Assembly: GCA_964429915.1 (NCBI GenBank)
Contig: CAYSDZ010000012.1
Location: forward strand, 1 to 64,000
DNA from: Alteromonas_F sp964429915
GTDB taxonomy: Bacteria > Pseudomonadota > Gammaproteobacteria > Enterobacterales > Alteromonadaceae
Length of the DNA: 64,000 nt
Direction of reading: 5' to 3'
Below, one piece after another: positions 54,246-62,551 of the stretch. The position numbers and the translations under genes are program-made. How positions within the stretch are numbered: the first letter of the stretch is position 1; each line of letters opens with the position of its first letter. The notes below the pieces were generated by a model. It searched no databases. It saw nothing but the letters and a program-made list of their open reading frames with translations, and was not told where the DNA came from.

Positions 54246-55637
54246 ATGATCAGTGTATTTGATTTATTTTCGGTGGGTATTGGGCCATCTAGCTCGCATA
54301 CCGTTGGACCTATGCGAGCCGCAGCGCTGTGTGTAAAAACCATGAGCGAAGCGGGCCAACTCCAATCCATCACTAAAGTAAATGTTGAATTGTTTGGGTC
54401 TTTAGGTCAAACGGGAATTGGGCACGGTACGGGCAAAGCGGTTATTTTAGGACTGATGGGATTCGAGCCTGAAAGTGTCGACGTGGAAAATATTGAAAAT
54501 TATTTAGCGCTTGTTCGCGACAATGAACAGATTGCGCTGAATAATGAACAGTCTGTCCCCTTCCCTAAAACAGGGGCCATTATTTTTCATCGTAGGAAAA
54601 CGCTGAAAAGACACGCAAACGCATTAACCCTACATTTCAGCTTCGATGACGGTCAGCATCAATCATTCACCTATTATTCTATTGGCGGTGGCTTCATTGT
54701 GTCTGAAGAGCAGTTTGACGAGGTTAAGCAAGAAGCCTTAAATGCCTCCCATTCGGAGCCTTTTCCCTTTCATTCTGCTGAATCTTTAGTGAGTGTGTGT
54801 AAAAACGAAGGCTTGAGCATAAGCGGTGTTGTATTAAAAAATGAAATAGCCAAGCTCAACATGGCGAATAAAAAAGAAGCCGAGGAACATATAAAGCAAA
54901 AGCTCTTTGGTATTTGGCAAGTTATGCGAGCCTGTATCGAACGAGGAATACACGAAGAGGGTTTGTTACCGGGAGGATTAAAAGTAACCAGAAGGGCCCC
55001 TAAGCTATATCAAAAGCTAATGACTGAACGGTCTAATGATCCGATGCAGGTTATGGATTGGGTCAATGTGTTTGCTTTAGCCGTTAATGAAGAAAATGCC
55101 GCGGGTGGCAGAGTGGTGACGGCTCCGACGAACGGTGCAGCAGGAATAATCCCTGCTGTAATGGCCTATTACGATAAATTTATACGCACTTTAGATGAAT
55201 CTACGGCAAGTCGATTTTTGTTAACGGCTGGTGCAATTGGCTTTTTATACAAAGAAAATGCCTCCATTTCTGGCGCAGAAGTCGGCTGTCAAGGTGAAGT
55301 GGGCGTTGCGTGTTCGATGGCAGCAGGCGCGTTAACGGAAATATTGGGTGGTTCAGTGTCAGCCGTTGAGAATGCGGCTGAAATCGGTATGGAACACAAT
55401 CTCGGCCTTACCTGCGATCCCGTTGGTGGGTTAGTACAAGTTCCTTGCATAGAGCGAAACGCAATGGGAGCAATAAAAGCGATTAATGCATCACGGCTAG
55501 CATTAAGAGGAACGGGTGATCACAAAGTTTCATTGGATAAAGTGATAAAAACCATGCGCGATACCGGTAATGATATGAAGACAAAATACAAAGAAACGGC
55601 TCGAGGAGGGCTGGCCGTTAACATTATTGAGTGCTAA
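54246..55637 (+). CDS. sdaA: L-serine ammonia-lyase (Fe-S)
   Basis: Deaminates L-serine to pyruvate and ammonia. The 463-residue single-chain enzyme has the N-terminal beta domain (GPSSSHTVGPMRAA) and the C-terminal catalytic domain with GAEVGCQGEVGVACSMAAG and GLTCDPVGGLVQVPCIERN, which carry the [4Fe-4S] cysteines. It starts 2 bp after nudL, so the three genes form one operon. It converges with cysB. Confidence 0.97.
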   Translation: MISVFDLFSVGIGPSSSHTVGPMRAAALCVKTMSEAGQLQSITKVNVELFGSLGQTGIGHGTGKAVILGLMGFEPESVDVENIENYLALVRDNEQIALNNEQSVPFPKTGAIIFHRRKTLKRHANALTLHFSFDDGQHQSFTYYSIGGGFIVSEEQFDEVKQEALNASHSEPFPFHSAESLVSVCKNEGLSISGVVLKNEIAKLNMANKKEAEEHIKQKLFGIWQVMRACIERGIHEEGLLPGGLKVTRRAPKLYQKLMTERSNDPMQVMDWVNVFALAVNEENAAGGRVVTAPTNGAAGIIPAVMAYYDKFIRTLDESTASRFLLTAGAIGFLYKENASISGAEVGCQGEVGVACSMAAGALTEILGGSVSAVENAAEIGMEHNLGLTCDPVGGLVQVPCIERNAMGAIKAINASRLALRGTGDHKVSLDKVIKTMRDTGNDMKTKYKETARGGLAVNIIEC

Positions 55638-55660
55638 CTTAAGCGTTTACGCTGACATAT

Positions 55661-56635
55661 TTACTTTACGGGTAGAGTGTAATTTTTAAACATTTTCTCT
55701 ACCTCGTCATTATTCTTTAGCATCATGGCTTTTTCCACATTGGTTTTGGTTAAGTGTGGCGCAAATCGCTCAATAAAGTCATACATATAACTGCGTAGGA
55801 AACTGCCTTTTCTAAACCCGATTTTTGTTGTGCTGTAATCAAACAAATGACTAGCGTCGATTTTAACTAAGTCGTTATCTTCGTATTCCGACACTGCCAT
55901 TGACGCAATAACTCCAATGCCTACGCCCAAACGCACATACGTTTTAATGACATCTGCATCGGTAGCAGTAAACACTATTTTAGGATTGAGCCCTGCTTTT
56001 TCGAAAGCATGATCTAGCTCAGACCGCCCCGTAAATCCAAATACATAGGTAACTAAAGGAAATTCAGCGATATCGTCTATACTCAGTTTTTGTTTGCCTG
56101 CTAGCGGGTGTGCCTTATTAACAATGACGCTTCTATTCCAATGATAACAAGGCAACATAACTAAATCGTTGTATAAATGCAGGGCCTCAGTGGCGATAGC
56201 AAAATCGGCCTCGCCTTTTGCTGCCAAGTCACTAATTTGGGAGGGCGTCCCCTGATGCATGTGCAGGGATACCTTAGGAAATTTGGTCATGAAACCTTGA
56301 ATCACATCAGGTAAGGCATAACGAGCTTGGGTATGTGTAGTGGCAATATTTAATTTTCCTTCATCGGGAAGCGTGTGTTCCCTAGCGACTGAACGAATAC
56401 TCTCCACTTTTGCCAATAATTCGCGTGATAACTTTACAATTTCTCTACCTGCATCAGTCACATGGGTAAGGTGCTTCCCACTCCTTCCAAAAATTTGAAC
56501 ACCGAGCTCATCTTCAAGCATTCTAACCTGTTTACTAATTCCTGGCTGCGAAGTGTACAAACTCTCAGCGGTAGCAGAAACGTTAAGATTGTTATTGACC
56601 ACCTCTACAATGTACCGAAGCTGTTGTAGTTTCAT
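55661..56635 (-). CDS. cysB: LysR-type regulator CysB
   Basis: This 324-residue LysR regulator matches CysB: MKLQQLRYIVEVVNNNLNVS with the winged HTH (AESLYTSQPGISKQVRMLED), and the effector domain with IATTHTQARYALP and LVTYVFGFTGRSELD. In enterobacteria CysB activates cysteine and sulfate assimilation in response to N-acetylserine. It is divergent from the histidine kinase gene; the 147-bp gap probably holds both promoters. Confidence 0.94.
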   Translation of the reverse strand: MKLQQLRYIVEVVNNNLNVSATAESLYTSQPGISKQVRMLEDELGVQIFGRSGKHLTHVTDAGREIVKLSRELLAKVESIRSVAREHTLPDEGKLNIATTHTQARYALPDVIQGFMTKFPKVSLHMHQGTPSQISDLAAKGEADFAIATEALHLYNDLVMLPCYHWNRSVIVNKAHPLAGKQKLSIDDIAEFPLVTYVFGFTGRSELDHAFEKAGLNPKIVFTATDADVIKTYVRLGVGIGVIASMAVSEYEDNDLVKIDASHLFDYSTTKIGFRKGSFLRSYMYDFIERFAPHLTKTNVEKAMMLKNNDEVEKMFKNYTLPVK

Positions 56636-56782
56636 AAACGCATTACCTAAACTCTAGCTTTATTATTTTAAGCAAACACACCTTACCCAATATACCTTTA
56701 AATTAAAAGCTCAACAGAGCGTAAATACTTGTGCTACCTTTATTTTTATAATACTTATTTTGATAAAGAGTGGTTATCTTTC

Positions 56783-57493
56783 ATGCAGTCAAACAATCAA
56801 GACTTGGATTTTTCTGACGTCTTAGCCGCTGTTGTCCATGATATGAAAAACTCGTTGGGATTAGTCATTCAATCAATTGAAACGCTCAGCCACCACGTGC
56901 CGAGCGACGTTAAAAGCGCTCATAAGCATATTAGTAGAACCCATTACGAAGCCACGCGACTCAATTCTAATTTGGTGCAATTGTTATCTCTTTATAAAAA
57001 CGATATACAAGGCCTATATACCAATATTGATGAGTACAGCATTACTGATATTTTTGAAGAAATAATCAGTTCAAACGACTATTATGCAAAACAGAACAAT
57101 ATTTCCGTGTCGGTGGAAATAGATCCACATTTACATTGGTTTATCGATTCAGAGCTCGTTTATCTTTTGCTGAACGATGCACTTATCAATGCTTTTAGGT
57201 ATGGAAATAGCCAAGTACGCATTGCAGCTTGTATTCAAAAACAAAAAAATGATAACCATGATTACCTTTGCATAACCATTGAAGACGATGGATTAGGCTA
57301 TCCTGTATCAATGACGGAAGAAAAAAATGGAGCGCCAAGTAAAGCCAGCTTGAAACACGGAAGAACTGGGCTCGGTTTATTCTTTGCCAGACTCATTGCT
57401 GAGGCCCATGAGAATAATAATAAGCATGGTGAGATTTCGCTGACGAATGGTGGTACTCTTGGTGGCAGTGTGTTTTTAGTTAAGCTACCTTAA
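56783..57493 (+). CDS. orphan soluble histidine kinase-like protein
   Basis: A protein of about 236 residues with a dimerisation/phosphorylation helix containing His19 (AAVVHDMKNSLG), and a GHKL ATPase domain with N-box NDALINAFRYG, G1 EDDGLGYP and G2 GRTGLGLFFARLIAEAH. There is no membrane segment or sensor domain before the His. An in-frame start at 56729 would add 18 residues but lacks support. No response regulator gene is adjacent. It may be a cytoplasmic kinase that works with a distant partner. Confidence 0.85.
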   Translation: MQSNNQDLDFSDVLAAVVHDMKNSLGLVIQSIETLSHHVPSDVKSAHKHISRTHYEATRLNSNLVQLLSLYKNDIQGLYTNIDEYSITDIFEEIISSNDYYAKQNNISVSVEIDPHLHWFIDSELVYLLLNDALINAFRYGNSQVRIAACIQKQKNDNHDYLCITIEDDGLGYPVSMTEEKNGAPSKASLKHGRTGLGLFFARLIAEAHENNNKHGEISLTNGGTLGGSVFLVKLP

Positions 57494-57584
57494 TCATGGT
57501 CGATAATTTTATGTTTAATATTTTAATTTAGGTTCAGGTGGTAGCATCAAGTGAGAGCATTAGCAAGAACGGAGAAACCTACAA

Positions 57585-58346
57585 TTGTTTGAAATTATTG
57601 TAATATTGGTTGTGGTATTAATTGTTGCTGCAATTTTCTTTAATGCAATGCAGCAGCACAAAGCGAAAGTTGAAGCGGAAACACGCGCTGAAGTTGCTAA
57701 ACACAAAGCCATTATCGACGAGACAGAAAATGTGCTTATGGCCTGTAGCCAGTTTCCTATTTCTTCAAAGGTTATCCTAATTCTACATCAACGTGTGTTA
57801 AACGCACTGCAAAGTATCGCCTCTTTATCTCCTAGTACTACAGATATAAAACAACGCATCAAGGACCAAGAACGCGTTATTGGCGAAACAGACACCACCG
57901 CTGATACACCCAATTCAGATTTTACGTTGCCGGAAACGGATAAACTGATTATTCAATACATTCAAGCAGTAAAAAAATTACGCATTTTATTACGCTCTGA
58001 ATATTCAAAAGGAAAAGTAGATTCAAAAACCTACAGCGAACAAGATAAACTGTTAGAGCGCTTGCAATTGAAAGTCAACGTTGAGACTTTAGCTCGCAGA
58101 GCAGCTGCTGCACTTAATACAAAAATGTTAGGCTCTGCTCGACAATATCTTGAAAAAGGTATTAAAGCGATGGAAAACCAAAATGGTCTTGATGAGTTTC
58201 TTGCCAAGCGTTTAAGTCAATTCAAAACGCAATTAACTGAAATTCAAGACGAACTTAAAAGTGCCAATGCGAAAGATCGCGCTGCCAAAAAAGAAGCAGA
58301 AAGAGATGAACTTGACGAGTTATTTGCACCCAAGAAAAAATGGTAG
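57585..58346 (+). CDS. membrane-anchored coiled-coil protein
   Basis: This 253-residue protein begins with a single hydrophobic segment (IIVILVVVLIVAAIFF, about residues 4-20), then a long charged helical region ending KKEAERDELDELFAPKKKW. No family is recognised. Start is TTG with GGAGA about 10 nt before. It is followed by the helicase gene after 9 bp. It may be an inner-membrane scaffold; function unknown. Confidence 0.75.
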   Translation: MFEIIVILVVVLIVAAIFFNAMQQHKAKVEAETRAEVAKHKAIIDETENVLMACSQFPISSKVILILHQRVLNALQSIASLSPSTTDIKQRIKDQERVIGETDTTADTPNSDFTLPETDKLIIQYIQAVKKLRILLRSEYSKGKVDSKTYSEQDKLLERLQLKVNVETLARRAAAALNTKMLGSARQYLEKGIKAMENQNGLDEFLAKRLSQFKTQLTEIQDELKSANAKDRAAKKEAERDELDELFAPKKKW

Positions 58347-58355
58347 TTTATTACT

Positions 58356-59663
58356 TTGCTGATCACCGACCTCCCTGTAAGCCATAAAATTATTTCAAAA
58401 CTCCAAGAATTTGGTTTTAGTTCTCTAACGGATATTCAAGAAAAATGTATTGCTCCGGCATTGTTAGGCAAAGATATTTTGGCTTGTTCGCAAACGGGGT
58501 CCGGCAAAACATTTGCTTTTCTCGTGCCTTCAATTCATCGTTTGTTAAACAGCAAAGCACTGAGTAAGCAAGACCCGCGCGCATTAATCTTAGCGCCCAC
58601 CAGAGAGCTAGCGAAGCAAGTTTTCTTAGAAACTAAAAAGCTGTGTTCAGGCACAAAACTTAACGTTTCGTTAATTGTCGGCGGTGAAAATTATAATGAC
58701 CAAGCAAAGATGCTTAAACGTTCTCCAGATATTGTTATTGGAACTGCAGGGCGCATTTTTGATCATCTTCAAAGTAAGCACTTCTTTTTAAATGGTCTAG
58801 AACTATTAGTTCTCGACGAAGCAGACAGAATGCTTGATCTTGGATTTTCTGATGCTTTAATTGCCATAAATCGATACGCTGACCACCGAAAAAGGCAAAC
58901 GTTGCTGTTTTCTGCCACTCTGGACCACCCTGATGTGTTAAAAATGGCAAATCGGATAGTAAAAGCGCCCGTTCACATTAATGTCGGCCTTTCAACACAA
59001 AAACACGAACAGATACAGCAATCTTTTTACTTCGCAGAATCACTGACTCAAAAAGAAGAGTTGCTAAATAGCGTACTGGAAGAACGGTCGTACAACCAAG
59101 CTATTGTGTTTACTGCCACTCGTGAAGACACCACTCGCTTGGCGTCGTTATTAAATGAACAAAATGCGCGTTCAGCGCTTGCGCTAAGTGGCGATTTGTT
59201 ACAAAAGCAACGCTCAGCAATACTATCTGGTTTTTCTCGTGGACAGTACAGTATTTTAGTCACTACCGATCTAGCATCTAGAGGCTTAGATCTTCGAAAG
59301 GTGGGCTTAGTGATTAACTTTGATTTACCCAAGCAGGCGGACGAATATATCCATCGAATTGGGCGAACTGGACGTGCGGGAGAATCCGGCGAAGCCGTTT
59401 CTTTAGTTGGAAAAAAAGACTGGCAAAGCTTTGTGTCTATTCGGCAACATATCGATTATGAAATAGCCTGCGGATCGCATCCTTCCCATCCAAGTCGATT
59501 CACTGGTTTAAAACATACTGTTAAAAGTAAGCTTAAAAAAACGTCGTCAATTTCATCTAACAAAAAAACCGTGAATACCACACTTAAGAAAACCAAAAGA
59601 ATTAATACACAAGTGGGTAGCGAGGCAGGCCATATCCCTATTCCCCGAAAAATCAAGCAGTAA
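58356..59663 (+). CDS. DEAD-box RNA helicase
   Basis: This 435-residue ATP-dependent RNA helicase has the Q motif (FGFSSLTDIQEKCI), motif I (CSQTGSGKT), Ia (PTRELAKQ), II (DEAD), III (SAT) and VI (HRIGRTGRAG), and a basic C-terminal tail rich in Lys and Ser. It is of the RhlE/SrmB/DeaD type; a subgroup cannot be fixed. The start appears to be TTG at 58356, 9 bp after the previous gene, with a weak ribosome-binding site. It probably acts in ribosome assembly or mRNA turnover. Confidence 0.92.
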   Translation: MLITDLPVSHKIISKLQEFGFSSLTDIQEKCIAPALLGKDILACSQTGSGKTFAFLVPSIHRLLNSKALSKQDPRALILAPTRELAKQVFLETKKLCSGTKLNVSLIVGGENYNDQAKMLKRSPDIVIGTAGRIFDHLQSKHFFLNGLELLVLDEADRMLDLGFSDALIAINRYADHRKRQTLLFSATLDHPDVLKMANRIVKAPVHINVGLSTQKHEQIQQSFYFAESLTQKEELLNSVLEERSYNQAIVFTATREDTTRLASLLNEQNARSALALSGDLLQKQRSAILSGFSRGQYSILVTTDLASRGLDLRKVGLVINFDLPKQADEYIHRIGRTGRAGESGEAVSLVGKKDWQSFVSIRQHIDYEIACGSHPSHPSRFTGLKHTVKSKLKKTSSISSNKKTVNTTLKKTKRINTQVGSEAGHIPIPRKIKQ

Positions 59664-59736
59664 GCCATAGAATGGTTTGTTAATTATTGATAAGGAGTTA
59701 TATTTAATGTAACGAATAAACTGTAAGGAAGGTGTA

Positions 59737-60270
59737 ATGACCAAAAAAACAGACAGTGAAGCTAAAATATCACCACTTGCTCAATTACAGGACATCGTAT
59801 TTGGTGAAGCACAACGGGCAATGACACAAAAGATAGATGACCTTGCTGCCACGTTTGAGCAACATATTTCACAGCTCAAAGAAACGCATCAAACATCCAT
59901 TTCGTCACTTCAATCTTCCATCGATCAAGTAGAGAAGTCTATTCTCAACAAGCTGAGTGAGTCCACTCAAGTTTTCGATAAAAAAACCGAAGATTTACAG
60001 CAAAGCATCATGTCAACAAAGTCACAACTTAGCTCTGAAATAGAAATGACAGACACCTCGGGCAAAGAAGATATTGACGCTGTGCATAGCCGCATAGACA
60101 AAGAGCTACGAGCACTCAGCGTGTTATTAGACGAATATAAATCTCAAACCCTAGAAAAACTTTCCGAAGTCAATAATGAATTGAATTCATCGAAAACGGA
60201 TAGGAAAACATTGGCGAAATTGCTTGCGACTATGGCTACCAATTTAGAAGCCGATGAAACAAACGACTAA
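59737..60270 (+). CDS. coiled-coil protein of the GTPase/OmpA locus
   Basis: This 177-residue, mostly helical soluble protein has long coiled coils (about 25-165), rich in Gln, Ser, Lys and Glu, without signal or membrane segments. Residues 14-24 (LAQLQDIVFGE) resemble the N-terminal QALRALLFGD stretch of the next protein, suggesting a shared interaction motif. A strong ribosome-binding site (AAGGAAGGTG) precedes the ATG. Its end overlaps the OmpA-type gene by 17 nt. The function is unknown; a structural adaptor is inferred. Confidence 0.8.
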   Translation: MTKKTDSEAKISPLAQLQDIVFGEAQRAMTQKIDDLAATFEQHISQLKETHQTSISSLQSSIDQVEKSILNKLSESTQVFDKKTEDLQQSIMSTKSQLSSEIEMTDTSGKEDIDAVHSRIDKELRALSVLLDEYKSQTLEKLSEVNNELNSSKTDRKTLAKLLATMATNLEADETND

Positions 60271-62053
60271 TACAAACGACGACGATAAACAATTACAGGC
60301 TTTGCGAGCCCTGTTGTTCGGTGACAATGGTGAAAACCTCTATCAATCACTGAAACCACAAGCAAAGCAGCTCGTTGAAGAGGTAATTAGTGAAGCCTTG
60401 TATGAGAGGCAGAGCAAGGATAAATCAGTCTTACCGGTGATTCGCCCAATTGTAGAGAAATCAGTTGAAAGTTCAGTGTCTGAACAAAGTGAAAAGTTCA
60501 CTGTCATTCTCTACCCTTTGGTCGGTAGCTTAGTCAGAAAATCAGTCGCTGCGTTTTTAAGCCACTTCATTGAAAAAACCAATACGCTTTTGGAAAATTC
60601 CTTGTCGGTGAAGGGATTAAAAATGCGATATCGGGCATGGAAGCAAGGTATTCCGTTTTCACAATACCTTATTCTGCAAGCCTATCGCTATAAAGTGGAC
60701 ACCGTACTGCTGATCCACCGAAAAACAGGAACGTTACTGTCTTGTGTAACACGTGATTCGCAAACTGACGATAATGCCGACCTCGTTTCCTCTATGTTAA
60801 CCGCAATCAATGACTTTGTATCGGATTCCTTCGCCGATCATCAGTACACCCAACAACTTGATGAAATTAAAACAGACGACTTGTCTTTATATATTAGCCA
60901 TGGACCGCAAGCACTCTTGGTCGTTGCATCTAGGGGAGTGATACCTGCAAAAGATCGCCTTGTATTTAGTAAAACGATAGAACAAATTCATAACTCTTTT
61001 TTGACAGAGCTTTTAACATACGAAGGAGCAAACGCCCCGTTTGTGGCTTGCGAGCCCCTATTGCAAACGTGCTTAGTGACCCAAAAGAACCAAGATGACT
61101 CGCACAAAAAAAAGCCATGGTTTGGCTATGCAAGTGTTGCACTATTATTTGCGCTACTTTTTTGGTTTTGCTGGATAAAAATAGAGGCTCGGCTCTTAGT
61201 CACGCAGCTATCAAAACTGAACGAGCAACCCGGGTTTGTCGTCACTGAATTGGATGTGAGAAATATTAATACCGTGTCGCTTGCTATACTTCGTGATCCA
61301 GACGCCATCTCTATGAGCAAATGGCTTGCCGATGCCAACATTGCGCCCGAGCGCATTCAAATAATGGAAAGACCGTACATATCTTTAGACAAAGACATCA
61401 TTATAAAGAAAATTAACGCCCTTACCCTACCCTTAGATATCAATGCAAAGCTTACTGATGAAAAGAATGGCCATGAAAAGCTTAGCCTGATTGGACAGAT
61501 AAACTGGCAAGGTTATCAAGATTTCAAGTCAGCACTGAATCAGATTTCGGGTATCGATAGGTTCGACATTAACTTCTCTGAATTAATGATTAAAAACACC
61601 GCACTCACCAACGAAACTCAGATCGACAAAATTCAGACAAATAAAATAAAGCACTCTATATTAAAGCAAAAAATAGCCCAATTAAATCTTGTACAGATTG
61701 ACTTCAAGGTCAATGACACACAGTTATCTGTAGCCAACCAGCAAAATCTTCTTGCCGCTGCCGCCCACATTGAAGAAATTTTGTTGCTAAGTGCCGAATT
61801 AAATACACAGACTCATATTGTGCTAATAGGGACCAGTGATACGCAAGGCTCAACCACTAAGAACCTTGAACTCAGTATAGAGCGAGCTAAACAAGTAAAA
61901 CAATTTTTAGTGAGTAAGGGTATTAGAAGCGATAAATTATTTACGACTGGCATAGGCGAAGTCAGCTTTGAATCTGAAAATAAAAGTACACGTAAAGTTA
62001 TGTTTAACGTAATCTACACCCCGTTCGAAAAGAACAAAGCAGTGAGTAAATAA
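60254..62053 (+). CDS. envelope-spanning OmpA-domain protein with roadblock/longin-like cytoplasmic region
   Basis: This 599-residue protein has a cytoplasmic N-terminus of about 285 residues and one membrane segment (WFGYASVALLFALLFWFCWI, about 289-309). A periplasmic region follows (about 312-470), then an OmpA/MotB-type peptidoglycan-binding domain (about 475-590) with the signature TSDTQGSTTKNLELSIERAK. Residues about 145-255 (VDTVLLIHRKTGTLLSCV, MLTAINDFVSDSF, LSLYISHGPQALLVVASRG) have the strand-helix pattern of roadblock/longin domains that partner small GTPases. The next gene encodes such a GTPase, 3 bp away. I infer it ties a cytoplasmic GTPase switch to the cell wall. Confidence 0.85.
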   Translation: MKQTTNTNDDDKQLQALRALLFGDNGENLYQSLKPQAKQLVEEVISEALYERQSKDKSVLPVIRPIVEKSVESSVSEQSEKFTVILYPLVGSLVRKSVAAFLSHFIEKTNTLLENSLSVKGLKMRYRAWKQGIPFSQYLILQAYRYKVDTVLLIHRKTGTLLSCVTRDSQTDDNADLVSSMLTAINDFVSDSFADHQYTQQLDEIKTDDLSLYISHGPQALLVVASRGVIPAKDRLVFSKTIEQIHNSFLTELLTYEGANAPFVACEPLLQTCLVTQKNQDDSHKKKPWFGYASVALLFALLFWFCWIKIEARLLVTQLSKLNEQPGFVVTELDVRNINTVSLAILRDPDAISMSKWLADANIAPERIQIMERPYISLDKDIIIKKINALTLPLDINAKLTDEKNGHEKLSLIGQINWQGYQDFKSALNQISGIDRFDINFSELMIKNTALTNETQIDKIQTNKIKHSILKQKIAQLNLVQIDFKVNDTQLSVANQQNLLAAAAHIEEILLLSAELNTQTHIVLIGTSDTQGSTTKNLELSIERAKQVKQFLVSKGIRSDKLFTTGIGEVSFESENKSTRKVMFNVIYTPFEKNKAVSK

Positions 62054-62056
62054 CGA

Positions 62057-62551
62057 ATGATACAAAAGAAAATCTGTATACTCGGTGCAACAGGGGTAGG
62101 CAAAACCAGCCTGACTCGACAGTTTGTTGATGGTATTTTTTCCAATAAATACCTAACAACAATAGGAGTAAAAATTGACAAGAAGGTTATCGCCACACCT
62201 AGTTCTGACGTACAGTTACTACTGTGGGATCTAGAAGGCATTGACAGATATTGTGGATTCAAGCCAAGCTATCTGCGAGGAGCTAGCGCATTCATCATTG
62301 TTATGGACCAAACTCGTGCTCAGTCTTTAGTTGAAGGAATGGAAATATTCGCTATGGCCAGAGAATATACGCAGGTGCCAGCTATTATGGTAGTCAATAA
62401 AATAGATTTAGATACCGCGTGGCATTGGGAAGATAAACATGTGTTACAACAAGCCGCGGCGTTCGAGAGCTGCTTCTATACCAGTGCAAAAACGGGTGAC
62501 GCAGTCAATGAATTGTTTAAACACGCCGCCCAACTGAGCACTCAGCCATGA
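62057..62551 (+). CDS. Rab/Ras-like small GTPase
   Basis: This 164-residue protein is a complete small GTPase. G1 is GATGVGKTS (10-18), G2 is Thr35 in NKYLTTIGVKI, which reads like a Rab switch I, G3 is WDLEG (57-61), G4 is NKID (114-117) and G5 is SAK (143-145). The Gln of Ras/Rab G3 (Q61) is Ile62 here, so intrinsic hydrolysis may be slow or need a partner. No prenylation Cys is at the C-terminus. It is placed among bacterial MglA/Rup-like GTPases. It overlaps the next gene by 4 nt. Confidence 0.9.
   Translation: MIQKKICILGATGVGKTSLTRQFVDGIFSNKYLTTIGVKIDKKVIATPSSDVQLLLWDLEGIDRYCGFKPSYLRGASAFIIVMDQTRAQSLVEGMEIFAMAREYTQVPAIMVVNKIDLDTAWHWEDKHVLQQAAAFESCFYTSAKTGDAVNELFKHAAQLSTQP

Noticed and set aside
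55638..55660. Terminator between sdaA and cysB
   Set aside because: Only a 4-bp AGCG/CGCT stem with no T-run is present.
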